From assembly GCF_028622115.1 (NCBI RefSeq), contig NZ_CP097263.1:868001-932000 (forward strand): 64,000 nucleotides of DNA, in the 5' to 3' direction. The notes beneath the pieces were generated by a model. It was not told where the DNA came from. It was given only the letters and a program-made list of their open reading frames with translations, and searched no databases. The number at the start of each line of letters is the position of its first letter. Within the stretch, counting starts at the first letter, position 1. The stretch comes from Kutzneria chonburiensis. Lineage in GTDB: Bacteria; Actinomycetota; Actinomycetes; Mycobacteriales; Pseudonocardiaceae. Positions 14,913-26,182 of this stretch are shown here, one piece after another. Made by a program: the position numbers and the translations under genes.

Positions 14913-17756
14913 TTGACGATCATCGAGGAGACCGCCCTCCCCGATCTGGGGCACCTCCGCATCGGCCTGCTCGGCCCCGTCCGCGCGTGGCTGGACGACG
15001 CCGAGGTCGCGGTCGGGCCGCCGCGCCAGCAGGCCCTGCTCGCGGTGCTGGCCACCAACCCCAACCAGGTGATCTCCCGTTCCGAGCTGATCGACGCCAT
15101 CTGGGGCACCGAGCCGCCGGCCAGCGCGGTCGGCAGCGTGCACACCTACGTCGCCGGCCTGCGGCGGGCCCTCGAGCCGGCCCGCAAGACGTTCCAGGTG
15201 CTGGTCAGCGCCGGTTCCGGCTACAGCCTGCGGGTCGGCCCCGAAGGTGTGGACGCCGAGCGCTTCACCCGCTACCGGCAGGACGCGCGGCAGTTGCTGG
15301 GCCGCGGCAACCCTGAGGCCGCGTTGGCCGGCTTCGACCGGGCCTTGGCGCTGTGGGCCGGCACGCCGCTGGGTGGCATCGGCGGGCCGTTCGCCGACAT
15401 CGAGCGGCAGCGGCTGGCCGAGCTGCGGCTGGACGTCATCGAGGAGCGGGCCGACCTGCTGCTGGCCCTGCGCCGACCGGCCGAGGTCGTCGGCCAGCTC
15501 AAGGAGGTCCTGGAGGATCACCCGCTGCGCGAGTCGACCCGGGCGCTGCTGATCACCGCGCTGCACCAGCAGGGCCGGGCCGGCGAGGCCAAATCGGTCT
15601 ACCAGGCCGGCGCCCGGCTGCTCGACGACCGGCTGGGCGTGCAGCCCGGGCCGGCGCTGCGCCGCGTGTACGAGACGCTGATCGACAGCGAGCAGCCGGC
15701 CGAGGAGATCCTGCCGCGGGTCGTGCCGTCCCAGCTGCCGCACGACACCCGGCGGTTCACCGGGCGCGGCGAGGAGCTGCGGCGACTGGACGGTCTGCTG
15801 CCCGCGGCCGGGGCCGTCGGCGGCGGCAGCACCGTCGTCATCACGACGATCGAGGGCACCGCCGGAATCGGCAAGACCTCACTGGCCGTGCACTGGTCGC
15901 ATTTGGTCCGCGACATGTTTCCGGACGGTCAGGTTTATCTGAACCTGCGCGGATTCGATGTCGCCGACAAACCGGTCCAGCCGCACGACGCCCTTTACAC
16001 ATTGCTGTCGGCATTTCGGGTGCCGTCGGAGAAGATTCCGCAGGACACCGGTGGGCGCAGCGCCATGCTGCGCAGCGTCGTCGCCGGCCGGCGGATGCTG
16101 ATGGTGTTGGACAACGCCATGTCCACCGACCAGGTCACGCCGCTGCTGCCGGCCAACCAGAGCTGCGTGGTCCTGGTGACCAGCCGCAACCGCTTGGACG
16201 GGCTGGTCGCGACCGGCGACGGCCGGCAGCTGACGCTGGGCCTGTTCGACAAGGCCGATTCGTCGGCGCTGCTGGCCAGCTACCTCAGTCCGGAGCGGGT
16301 GTCCGAGGAGCGCGATGCGTTCGCCGAGCTGCTCGGCCTGTGCGCCGGGCTGCCGCTGGCGCTGAGCATCGTCGGCGCGCGGGCCTGGTGCAGCCCGAAC
16401 CTGCCGCTCGCCCAGTTCGTCGACGAACTGAGAGACGCTCACTTCCGGTTGGATGCTTTGGACACCGGCGATGACGCCGCATCCAGCGTGCGGGCCGTGT
16501 TCTCGTGGTCGTACGACGCGTTGAGCCCCGCGGCCGCGCGCATGTTCCGCCTGCTCGGCCTGCACGCCGGGCCCGACGTCAGCCGGCACGCCGCCGGCGC
16601 GCTGGCCGACGTGACCGAGGACGAGGCCCGAGCCCAGCTCGACGAGCTCGTGCGGGCGCACCTGTTGGAGCTGCGCGCCGACGGCCGTTTCCAGTTCCAC
16701 GACCTGCTGCGCGTGTACGCGTTGGAGCGGGCCACCAGCGACGAGTCCGACGCCGAGCGCGACGCCGCCGCGCGACGCGGCGTCCGGTGGTACATGCACG
16801 CCGCCAACCAGGCCGACCGGGTCATGCTGACCTTCAAGCCCGTGCACAACATCATCGATCCGCCGCCGCACTGGAGCTTTCCCACGCAGGCCGATCCCGA
16901 CGGGGCCAAGGCGTGGTTCATGGCCGAGGAGACCAACCTCGTCGAGGCCATCCGGCGGGCCGCCGAGCTCGGCGAGCATGCCGTGGCGTGGCGGTTGCCG
17001 CAGACCATGTCCAGCTTCTGGTACGTCTACAACAAGCGTTGGGAGCTGTGGAACGAGATGCTCCGCATCTCGTTGGAGCACGCCGTTCTCGACGCCGACA
17101 CCAACGGCATCGCGTCCGCGCACTCGTCGCTCGGCATCGTCGCCAACGACCTCAAGCGTTACGACGAGGCCGTCCAGCACTACCTGCGGGCCATCGAGCT
17201 TTTCCCCCAGCTCGACGAGAAGTGGTTGGTGGGCATCACCTACAACTCCCTCGGCCACACCTACGTCGCCCTCGGCCGGTTCCCCGAGGCCATGGCCGCC
17301 CTGCGCACCGCCGCCGAGGCGTACGAGGCCACCGGCAACATCTGGGGCCGGGCGTGGGCACTACAGGGCACCGCTTCGGCCTACAACGCCATGGGCGATC
17401 ACGCGAAAGCCTTGGAGTACGGCCGTTTGACCCTCGCCGCCTGGCACGACGTCGACTACAAGCACGGCATCGGCTCGGGTCTCAACCTCCTCGGCGAGAT
17501 CCACCTCGCCGCCGGCGACTACACCTCCGCGATCGACTACTACGACCAGGCCGTGCAGGCCCGACAGGCCATCAACGACCGCTTCGGCATCGCCAACGCC
17601 TTGCGCGGCAAGGCTTTGTCCGAATGGCGTGCCGGTCTCGTCGACGACGCCCGCGAGTCCTACCGCCGCGCCCTGCCCATCCTGACGGCCTTGGAGTCCC
17701 CGGAGCTCTCCGAGGTCGAGGCCGAACTCGCCCAACTCGACGCCGACCACCCCTGA
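14913..17756 (+). CDS. AfsR/SARP-type regulator (wHTH-BTAD-NB-ARC-TPR)
   Basis: A large multidomain regulator of 947 residues. Order: OmpR-type winged HTH (about residues 15-100, LGPVRAW to GSVHTYVAGLRRAL), BTAD (about 105-250), NB-ARC/STAND ATPase with P-loop GTAGIGKTSLAVHW and Walker-B MLMVLDNA, then a TPR-rich C-terminus (SSLGIVANDLKRYDEAVQHY, NSLGHTYVALGRFPEAM). AfsR-type proteins switch secondary metabolism or development genes in response to ATP and partner binding. TTG 14913 is preferred because GGAG lies 8 nt upstream and the conserved fold starts about 14 residues later; GTG 14766 would give 996 residues. No biosynthetic cluster is adjacent. Confidence 0.88.
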   Translation: MTIIEETALPDLGHLRIGLLGPVRAWLDDAEVAVGPPRQQALLAVLATNPNQVISRSELIDAIWGTEPPASAVGSVHTYVAGLRRALEPARKTFQVLVSAGSGYSLRVGPEGVDAERFTRYRQDARQLLGRGNPEAALAGFDRALALWAGTPLGGIGGPFADIERQRLAELRLDVIEERADLLLALRRPAEVVGQLKEVLEDHPLRESTRALLITALHQQGRAGEAKSVYQAGARLLDDRLGVQPGPALRRVYETLIDSEQPAEEILPRVVPSQLPHDTRRFTGRGEELRRLDGLLPAAGAVGGGSTVVITTIEGTAGIGKTSLAVHWSHLVRDMFPDGQVYLNLRGFDVADKPVQPHDALYTLLSAFRVPSEKIPQDTGGRSAMLRSVVAGRRMLMVLDNAMSTDQVTPLLPANQSCVVLVTSRNRLDGLVATGDGRQLTLGLFDKADSSALLASYLSPERVSEERDAFAELLGLCAGLPLALSIVGARAWCSPNLPLAQFVDELRDAHFRLDALDTGDDAASSVRAVFSWSYDALSPAAARMFRLLGLHAGPDVSRHAAGALADVTEDEARAQLDELVRAHLLELRADGRFQFHDLLRVYALERATSDESDAERDAAARRGVRWYMHAANQADRVMLTFKPVHNIIDPPPHWSFPTQADPDGAKAWFMAEETNLVEAIRRAAELGEHAVAWRLPQTMSSFWYVYNKRWELWNEMLRISLEHAVLDADTNGIASAHSSLGIVANDLKRYDEAVQHYLRAIELFPQLDEKWLVGITYNSLGHTYVALGRFPEAMAALRTAAEAYEATGNIWGRAWALQGTASAYNAMGDHAKALEYGRLTLAAWHDVDYKHGIGSGLNLLGEIHLAAGDYTSAIDYYDQAVQARQAINDRFGIANALRGKALSEWRAGLVDDARESYRRALPILTALESPELSEVEAELAQLDADHP

Positions 17757-17872
17757 CCCCGCGAGTCCCGCCCAGCGTCACACCGAATGTCGGAACCGTG
17801 CAGAACTGAGCTTCGGAGCTCAGTTCTGCACGAAACCGCATTTCAGTATGACGCTGGGCGGGACTCGCGGGG
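17757..17872. repeat. GAGTCCCGC palindromic element E1 (intact)
   Basis: A 116-bp element bounded by perfect 24-bp inverted ends (17757-17780 and 17849-17872) carrying GCGAGTCCCGC. An inner perfect 15-bp hairpin (17798-17812 and 17817-17831, loop TCGG) fills the centre. It starts on the base after the stop of the AfsR-like gene and ends 1 bp before the stop of metH. It therefore fills the convergent gap almost exactly and probably terminates both transcripts. It is the reference copy for E2-E4. Confidence 0.85.
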
Positions 17873-17873
17873 T

Positions 17874-21476
<3,603 letters not shown>

Positions 21477-21481
21477 ACCGA

Positions 21482-21500
21482 CCTCCCATGTCGTGGGAGG
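21482..21500 (-). promoter_or_regulatory. Shine-Dalgarno-sequestering hairpin of metH
   Basis: On the minus strand CCTCCCA (21494-21500) can pair perfectly with TGGGAGG (21482-21488) around a 5-nt loop. TGGGAGG contains the metH ribosome-binding site. Four nucleotides of the CCTCCCA arm are also part of the pseudoknot strand of the upstream aptamer, so the two pairings exclude each other. This is the expected expression platform of an ON switch. Confidence 0.65.
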
Positions 21501-21566
21501 CGCCCTTGCATCACGGTTCACCGGCCGAGCGTGGCGGGCCCGAGCCCGTTGCAGCGCCTCTCGACC
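21497..21566 (-). ncRNA. S-adenosylhomocysteine (SAH) riboswitch, metH leader
   Basis: The minus strand carries the SAH-aptamer signatures in order. GGTCGAG (21566-21560) forms P1 with CTCGGCC (21529-21523). GCGCTGCAAC (21557-21548) is followed by a GGGC/GCCC hairpin. Then come GCCACGCTCGG (21535-21525), a CGG-TGAA-CCG hairpin, and AAGGGCGCC (21507-21499), whose GCGCC pairs with GGCGC as the pseudoknot. SAH riboswitches are known upstream of SAH-recycling genes including metH and switch expression on. The call is from remembered consensus; a covariance-model search was not run. Confidence 0.82.
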
Positions 21567-21758
21567 TGAGCCAAAGATTACCGGAGCGCGCTCGAGGCTC
21601 ACCAGAAACCCGCTGATGTCCGGCTCGCTCCCGCTCCTACCAGGTGGAACAACGCTTCCCGGTGCGGGAAAAGTCCCGGCTCCCAGCATGTGGAACACGA
21701 TCGGGCCTGGTCGGCGGTGAGTATGCCTCGGTCGAAAAGTCCGCGACGGTCGGCACTT

Positions 21759-22430
21759 TCACCCGGTCGTGCCCGGGGTCCACATGCCGACGGCGTCCAG
21801 ATGTCGCAACAGGCGGCGTTCGCCGTCCTTGACGTGTCGGTAGACGGCCTCGCGAGCTGCGTTGGCGTCTCGGGCCCGCAACGCGGCGACGATGGCGGCG
21901 TGGTCGGCCACGACCTGCACCCGCCACTCGGGGTCGGCGGTGTAGACCCGGGCCGGTGTGTAGCGGCTGGCCATGTCCAGGAACCGGGCCAGTTTCCGGG
22001 AGCCGGCGGCCTTGTTGATCAGGCGGTGGAACTCGTACTCCAGGGTGGACAGCTCCTGGTGGCCCTCGGCCGCGGCGAGCTCGTCGGCGACCTGGGCCAC
22101 GTGCGCCAGCTGCTGCTCGCTGATCAGCGTGGTGGCCCGGCCGATCAGCTGGGCGGCCAGCTCGGCCTGGAGCCCGAACATGTCCTTGACGTCCCGGCGG
22201 GACAGCGGGCTGACCACGAAGCCGCGGCGGGGCTCCAGTTCGACCATGTCCTCGCCGCGCAGCGCCAGCAGTGCCTCGCGGACCGGCGTGACGCTGACGC
22301 CCAGCTCGGCGGCGACCGCGTCGAGGCGGACGAACTGCCCGGGCTGGAGCGCGCCGGACATGATCGCCTCGCGGAGGTGCGCGGCGACCTCGTCGGACAG
22401 CTGCGGACGGGACGACAGAGGCCTGGCCAT
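21759..22430 (-). CDS. GntR-family regulator (FCD domain)
   Basis: A 223-residue FadR-subfamily GntR protein. The N-terminal winged HTH (LREAIMSGALQPGQFVRLDAVAAELGVSVTPVREALLALRGEDMVELEPRRGFVV, about residues 18-72) is followed by an all-helical FCD domain with metal-ligand-like residues (ELSTLEYEFHRLINKAAG, VVADHAAIVAALRARDANAAREAVYRHVKDGERRLL). It is divergent from an F420-type oxidoreductase gene, which it probably regulates. The start is ATG 22430: a TATAAT ends 8 bases upstream and no Shine-Dalgarno exists, so the mRNA is probably leaderless. Effector unknown. Confidence 0.88.
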   Translation of the reverse strand: MARPLSSRPQLSDEVAAHLREAIMSGALQPGQFVRLDAVAAELGVSVTPVREALLALRGEDMVELEPRRGFVVSPLSRRDVKDMFGLQAELAAQLIGRATTLISEQQLAHVAQVADELAAAEGHQELSTLEYEFHRLINKAAGSRKLARFLDMASRYTPARVYTADPEWRVQVVADHAAIVAALRARDANAAREAVYRHVKDGERRLLRHLDAVGMWTPGTTG

Positions 22431-22431
22431 A

Positions 22432-22445
22432 AGATATATTATATG
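22432..22445. promoter_or_regulatory. Overlapping AT-rich promoter/operator of the GntR-LLM divergon
   Basis: An AT island (AGATATATTATATG) in otherwise GC-rich DNA. On the minus strand it contains TATAAT (22443-22438) exactly 7 nt before the GntR start codon. On the plus strand TATATT-like sequence could serve the LLM gene. The ATATANTATAT symmetry makes it a candidate GntR operator that controls both directions. Confidence 0.55.
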
Positions 22446-22470
22446 CGCGGTCCCATCGAGGAGGCCTGAT

Positions 22471-23490
22471 ATGCGGCTCAGCGTGCCGTTGCAGTACGCC
22501 GGCGACCCGATCCGGCTCATGGAGCAGGTGGTCGCGCTGGAACGGGCCGGCCTCGACGCCGTATGGGTGGCCGAGGCCTACGGCTTCGACGCGCCGACGC
22601 TGATGGGCTACCTCGCCGCGCGTACCGAGCGGCTGCTGATCGGCTCGGCGATCCTGCCGATCTACTCCCGTACCCCGGCACTGATCGCGCAGACCGCCGC
22701 CGGTCTCGACGCCGTCTCCGGCGGGCGGGCCCTGCTCGGGCTGGGCGCGTCCGGGCCGCAGGTGATCGAGGGCTGGCACGGCGTCCGCTACGACAAGCCG
22801 CTCGGCCGTACCCGCGAGGTCGTCGACCTGTGCCGGCGCATCTGGCGTCGTGAGGTGATCAGCAACGACGGCATCTACCCGCTGCCGCTGCCCGGCGGCA
22901 CCGGCCTCGGCAAGCCGTTGAAGCTGCTGACCCGGCCGGTGCGGGACTCCATCCCGATCTACGTGGCCTCGTTGGGGGACAAGAACGTCGAGCTCACCGC
23001 CGAGATCGCCGACGGCTGGCTGCCGACGTTGTTCCTACCGGAGAAGGCATCCGCGGTGTGGGGCAAGGCTTTGGCCGCCGGCCGGGCTCGTCGCACGGTG
23101 GAGGCACCCCTGGACGTGGTGGCCGGCGGGCTGCTGGCCATCGGCGACGACGTCGCCGGGCTGCGGGACATCGCCCGCGCGTCGATCGCCCTGTACGTCG
23201 GCGGTATGGGCGCGCGGGACCGCAACTTCTACAACGACCTCATGCGCCGGTACGGCTACGAGGACGAGGCCCGGACCATCCAGGACCTGTACCTGGCCGG
23301 CCGCAAGGACGAGGCCGCCGCCGCGGTGCCGGCCGAGTTCCTGGAGCTGAGCTCGCTGGTCGGGCCGGCCGGACACGTCAAGGAGCGCGTCGAGGCCTAT
23401 CGCGAGGCCGGCGTGACCATGCTCAACGTGACCCCGGTCGGGCCCGATCCGGTGGCCGACGTTCGTACCGTGCGCGAGTGGTTGGGGTGA
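22471..23490 (+). CDS. LLM-class F420-dependent oxidoreductase
   Basis: A 339-residue luciferase-like TIM-barrel protein. Features are the N-terminal RLSVPLQYAGDPIRLMEQVVALERAGLDAVWVAE, the cofactor segment RTERLLIGSAILPIYSRTPALIAQTAAGLDAVSGGRALLGLGASGPQVIEGWHG, and NVELTAEIADGWLP. The LGxSGPQVxEGWxG signature is shared with the paralogue at 57728-58786 and typifies a mycobacterial F420-dependent LLM subgroup. GAGGAGG precedes the ATG. It is divergent from the GntR regulator and followed after 3 bp by an MpaB-like gene, so both likely act in one oxidative pathway. Substrate unknown. Confidence 0.85.
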   Translation: MRLSVPLQYAGDPIRLMEQVVALERAGLDAVWVAEAYGFDAPTLMGYLAARTERLLIGSAILPIYSRTPALIAQTAAGLDAVSGGRALLGLGASGPQVIEGWHGVRYDKPLGRTREVVDLCRRIWRREVISNDGIYPLPLPGGTGLGKPLKLLTRPVRDSIPIYVASLGDKNVELTAEIADGWLPTLFLPEKASAVWGKALAAGRARRTVEAPLDVVAGGLLAIGDDVAGLRDIARASIALYVGGMGARDRNFYNDLMRRYGYEDEARTIQDLYLAGRKDEAAAAVPAEFLELSSLVGPAGHVKERVEAYREAGVTMLNVTPVGPDPVADVRTVREWLG

Positions 23491-23493
23491 GTC

Positions 23494-24378
23494 GTGGGCC
23501 GCTGGGACAACCTCAGGCACATCTTGTCGCTGGATCCCGAGCGTGACCACCAGGAGATCTACCGCTTGTCCTCGGGTTTCGAGTTTCCGTGGGACTACCA
23601 GCGGTCGATGGAGTTCGCCTTGTTCCGCACGTACTGCGTGCCGTCGATCTCCACGCTGCTCGCCGCTACCCGCGAGTTCGAGCTGCGGCCGCAACGTCGT
23701 TATGACGACACCGCGCTGCTCATCGCCGAGATGATGGAGCACGGCTACGACTCGCCTCGCGGCAAGGCCGCCCTGCGGTCGATCAACCGCGCGCACAACC
23801 GGTTCCGCATCAGCAACGACGACATGCTGTATGTGTTGTCCACCTTCGTTTTCGAGCCCGTCCGCTGGCTCGACCGCTTCGGTTGGCGGCGTTTGTCCTC
23901 CCACGAGCGCCTCGCCGCCTTCCACTTCTACCGCGCCGTCGGCGCCCGCATGGGCATCCGCTCCATCCCCTCCGGCTATGCCGAGTTCGAACAGTTCAAT
24001 GTGGACTTCGAACGTCGTCACTTCACGTACACCGCAACGAATGCCGCCATCGGCCGGTACACCCTCGAGCTCTTCTGCTCCTGGTATCCGCCCGCTTCAC
24101 GGCCGTTGATCCGCCCCGCCCTCCGGTCCTTGATGGACCGCCCCCTCCTGGACGCTTTCGGCTTCCCTCCCGCGCCCCCTTGGCTCACCGCCCTGTCCGA
24201 GGCCGGCGTCCGTTTCCGCTCCGCCGTCGTCCGGGAGTTGCCGCCCCGCCGGCATTCCAAGCTGGCCAACGACCCCAAGAACCGGACCTATCCGGGATAT
24301 CCCACCGGCTACGACCCGTCCGAGATGGGTGCGGGGGAGCCGCCGGCGGACATCGACCCGTCGCTGCTACGGCGGTAG
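23494..24378 (+). CDS. MpaB/rubber-oxygenase-like (DUF2236) heme oxygenase
   Basis: A 294-residue helical protein of the DUF2236 family, which includes the latex-clearing protein Lcp and fungal MpaB. Family-like motifs are WDYQRSMEFALFRTYCVPSIS near the N-terminus and YDDTALLIAEMMEHGYDSPRGKAALRSINRAHNRFRISNDDMLYVLSTFVFEPVRWLDRFGWR (about residues 70-131), containing a His and an Arg expected in the heme pocket. No signal peptide is seen, so it acts in the cytosol, unlike Lcp. GTG 23494 begins 4 bp after the LLM stop. Its TAG stop doubles as the beginning of the next -10 box. Confidence 0.8.
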   Translation: MGRWDNLRHILSLDPERDHQEIYRLSSGFEFPWDYQRSMEFALFRTYCVPSISTLLAATREFELRPQRRYDDTALLIAEMMEHGYDSPRGKAALRSINRAHNRFRISNDDMLYVLSTFVFEPVRWLDRFGWRRLSSHERLAAFHFYRAVGARMGIRSIPSGYAEFEQFNVDFERRHFTYTATNAAIGRYTLELFCSWYPPASRPLIRPALRSLMDRPLLDAFGFPPAPPWLTALSEAGVRFRSAVVRELPPRRHSKLANDPKNRTYPGYPTGYDPSEMGAGEPPADIDPSLLRR

Positions 24379-24381
24379 GGT
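24376..24381 (+). promoter_or_regulatory. -10 box (TAGGGT) before the first leader ORF
   Basis: TAGGGT, whose first three bases are the stop codon of the MpaB-like gene, is followed by 7 nt and the ATG of a 10-codon ORF. The same box and spacing recur at 24795-24800. A leaderless transcript starting at that ATG is predicted. Confidence 0.55.
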
Positions 24382-24388
24382 TGGCGGC

Positions 24389-24421
24389 ATGACGATCAAC
24401 CGAAAGGGCCATGCCGCGTAG
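24389..24421 (+). CDS. Leader peptide MTINRKGHAA, copy 1
   Basis: A 10-codon ORF whose 33 bases are repeated identically at 24808-24840. It starts where a leaderless transcript would start. Its stop overlaps the first codons of the downstream ORF (ATG 24411) in another frame by 11 nt. Ribosomes terminating here could restart on the overlapping gene. That is translational coupling by inference. Identity at the DNA level could also simply reflect a recent tandem duplication. Confidence 0.5.
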   Translation: MTINRKGHAA

Positions 24422-24797
24422 GCGCCCGAGTGAGCTGCGGTTCCGCCGCAGCGACGTCAAGAAGAAGCCGCCCGGCCTGCCGCGTGGTTCCGCTCGCCTG
24501 CTGACGGCCGTCGCGGCGTTGGAGCGCAACGGCTTCGATTCAGTCGGCGGCGCGCTGCGCAACTGGCGACTCAACGTGCAGGGACGGTGGGAACTCACTG
24601 GCTGCGACCACTGCGACTGGCTCGTGATCACGGCCCGGGAGACCCTCGACTCCGCCATGCGGGCGCTGCCGCCACCGTTGGCGCGTGAACTGGGGGCGAT
24701 GGTCGCCCCGCTGGATGAGCTCTACGAAGCGCGAACCGTGCCCGATCCAGCCGCCCCTTCGAACGCCCCGGCTTGGTCCCGGCGCACGAGGTCGTAG
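24411..24797 (+). CDS. Small basic protein of unknown function, paralogue A
   Basis: A 128-residue Arg-rich protein: MPRRRPSELRFRRSDV, a GLPRGSARLLTAVAALE segment, a central region with CDHCDW (possible metal or redox Cys pair) and an amphipathic helix LDSAMRALPPPLARELGAMVAPLDELYEA. It is clearly related along its length to the next gene. The internal ATG 24411 is just after AAAGGG with only 2 nt spacing, so initiation by coupling from the 10-codon leader ORF is likely. No known domain is recognised; it sits between MpaB-like and clpP genes without an obvious functional link. Confidence 0.65.
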   Translation: MPRRRPSELRFRRSDVKKKPPGLPRGSARLLTAVAALERNGFDSVGGALRNWRLNVQGRWELTGCDHCDWLVITARETLDSAMRALPPPLARELGAMVAPLDELYEARTVPDPAAPSNAPAWSRRTRS

Positions 24798-24800
24798 GGT
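24795..24800 (+). promoter_or_regulatory. -10 box (TAGGGT) before the second leader ORF
   Basis: TAGGGT overlaps the TAG stop of paralogue A and is followed by 7 nt and the ATG at 24808, an exact repeat of the arrangement at 24376-24389. Confidence 0.55.
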
Positions 24801-24807
24801 CGTGCCT

Positions 24808-24840
24808 ATGACGATCAACCGAAAGGGCCATGCCGCGTAG
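24808..24840 (+). CDS. Leader peptide MTINRKGHAA, copy 2
   Basis: Identical over 33 bases to 24389-24421, again leaderless in appearance, with its TAG overlapping the start of the following ORF (ATG 24830). The upstream bases differ between the copies apart from the -10 box, so the identity is confined to the leader ORF and junction. Confidence 0.5.
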   Translation: MTINRKGHAA

Positions 24841-25213
24841 GCGGCCCCGTGAGCTGCGGGACGGTCGAGTCCGCCGCAGCGAGACCCGTCACGTGCGCGG
24901 ACTGCCGCGGGCTTCGGCTCGGCTGGTCGGTGCGGTCAGCCGCTGGGAGAAGTTCCCGGGTGAAGTGGCTTTGGCGTTGAAGTTCTGGGGCGACGCCGTT
25001 CGGCGGCCGCATCACGTGCGCTACCGGACCGGCGGATGGGACTTCCCGTACGAGCTCCGCGACCGGCTGGAGGATGCGCTGCGGGCGCTGCCCCGGCAGG
25101 CGGCCCGTGAACTGCGCGAACTGATACGACCGCTGGACGAGATCTACCTGGCCAACACGGCGAACGATCCCTTCGCGGCCAGGGACGAACCGTGGTGGCA
25201 CCGGAGGTTGTGA
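24830..25213 (+). CDS. Small basic protein of unknown function, paralogue B
   Basis: A 127-residue protein related to paralogue A: shared MPRRRPxELR start, GLPRxSARLxxAV segment and a helix LEDALRALPRQAARELRELIRPLDEIYLANT. It differs in the centre, where it lacks the CxxC of paralogue A and has WGDAVRRPHHVRYRTGGWDFPYEL. The gene is followed by a short GC-rich hairpin with a downstream A-rich stretch (25275-25300) that may end the transcript. Function unknown. Confidence 0.65.
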   Translation: MPRRRPRELRDGRVRRSETRHVRGLPRASARLVGAVSRWEKFPGEVALALKFWGDAVRRPHHVRYRTGGWDFPYELRDRLEDALRALPRQAARELRELIRPLDEIYLANTANDPFAARDEPWWHRRL

Positions 25214-25274
25214 GGGCACGGTGCTGGTGCACCGAATTGGGGGTGCAGGGGGCGAAGCCCGCCCTGCCTGGGGG

Positions 25275-25294
25275 TGTGGGGCGCGAGCCCCACA
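25275..25294 (+). terminator. Hairpin TGTGGGGC-GCGA-GCCCCACA
   Basis: A perfect 8-bp stem with a GCGA tetraloop lies 62 bp after the stop of paralogue B, without a strong U-tract on this strand. On the minus strand it follows the larger hairpin downstream of clpP, so it may act as part of a bidirectional terminator. Confidence 0.5.
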
Positions 25295-25305
25295 AAACAC
25301 GACAA

Positions 25306-25342
25306 GAGCCCCATGTCTGCGCTTTCCGCAGACATGGGGCTC
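25306..25342. terminator. Bidirectional terminator between paralogue B and clpP
   Basis: A perfect 16-bp inverted repeat (25306-25321 and 25327-25342) with a 5-nt loop, 15 bp beyond the clpP stop. On the minus strand it is followed by a T-rich run (TTGTCGTGTTTTGTGG), fitting an intrinsic terminator for clpP. Confidence 0.75.
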
Positions 25343-25357
25343 CCAGGATCGCGTCTC

Positions 25358-25960
25358 TCACACGCGGTCGGGGGACCGCTCGATGACGTGGTCGATGAAG
25401 CCGTAGGCCAGCGCGTCCTTGGCGGTGAACCAGCGGTCGCGGTCACCGTCGCGGATGATGTTCTCGACCGGCTGGCCGGTCTGGCGCGCGGTGATCTCGG
25501 CCAGCTCCTTCTTCCACAGCGCGTAGACCTCGGCGCGGATCTTGATGTCCGAGGCGGTGCCGCCGACGCCGCCGGAGGGCTGGTGCATCATGATCCGGGC
25601 GTACGGCAGCGCGTAGCGCTTGCCGGGGGCACCGGAGGACAGCAGGAACTGCCCCATCGACGCGGCCAGGCCCATCGCGTAGGTCTGCACGTCGGGCTGC
25701 ACGAACTGCATGGTGTCGTAGATCGCGAAGCCCGCGGTGACCGAGCCGCCGGGGGAGTTGATGTAGAGCCGGATGTCCTCTTCCGGGTTCTCCGCGGTCA
25801 GCAGCAGCAGCTGGGCGACGATCCGGTTGGCCACGTCGTCGTCGACCTCGGAACCGAGCACGATGATCCGGTCGCGGAGCAGGCGCTCGTAGACCGAGTC
25901 GGTGAGGTTCATCCCGGACGAGGCTCGCGCCACGAGGTCCATGTTGGCGTGGTGTTCCAC
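25358..25960 (-). CDS. ATP-dependent Clp protease proteolytic subunit (ClpP paralogue)
   Basis: A 200-residue ClpP serine peptidase. It has the nucleophile in [14 protein letters not shown], the His in [10 protein letters not shown] and the family segments [24 protein letters not shown] and [20 protein letters not shown]. ClpP forms the barrel degraded-protein chamber with Clp ATPases in the cytosol. It stands alone: no clpP partner, clpX or tig is next to it, so it is probably an accessory paralogue rather than part of the clpP1P2-clpX operon. A strong hairpin terminator follows. ATG 25960 is in context; a second ATG (residue 7) is possible. Confidence 0.93.
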   Translation of the reverse strand: MEHHANMDLVARASSGMNLTDSVYERLLRDRIIVLGSEVDDDVANRIVAQLLLLTAENPEEDIRLYINSPGGSVTAGFAIYDTMQFVQPDVQTYAMGLAASMGQFLLSSGAPGKRYALPYARIMMHQPSGGVGGTASDIKIRAEVYALWKKELAEITARQTGQPVENIIRDGDRDRWFTAKDALAYGFIDHVIERSPDRV

Positions 25961-26182
25961 TTCTGTCCGCCTCTTCTTGAAAGCCAGGACTTCTGATTCC
26001 TGGCCGCTACTCTAGCCGAGCGGATCGCGGCGGAGTTGGGCGGCACGGCCGTGTTCGCCCACAGCAGTACGTCGGCCCTTGTCGACCGCTCTGAGCTGCG
26101 ACAACGTGACCGCGCACCGCCTTGACGGCGTGTCGTGGCAATTTCCGTTCGCCATCGGCGGAATTGTATTTGGCGGGGAATA

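Noticed and set aside
11095-17756. Secondary-metabolite cluster around the kynurenine genes and AfsR-like regulator
   Set aside because: No PKS, NRPS, terpene or tailoring core gene lies nearby; the kyn genes form a simple catabolic operon with its own Lrp regulator.
21497-21698. Cobalamin riboswitch upstream of metH
   Set aside because: Expected for a B12 enzyme, but the B12-box blocks are absent or out of order, whereas the SAH-aptamer blocks fit in order.
21477-21698. N-terminal extension of MetH to 1274 residues
   Set aside because: The extension reads through the riboswitch, lacks MetH homology, and GTG 21476 has a proper ribosome-binding site.
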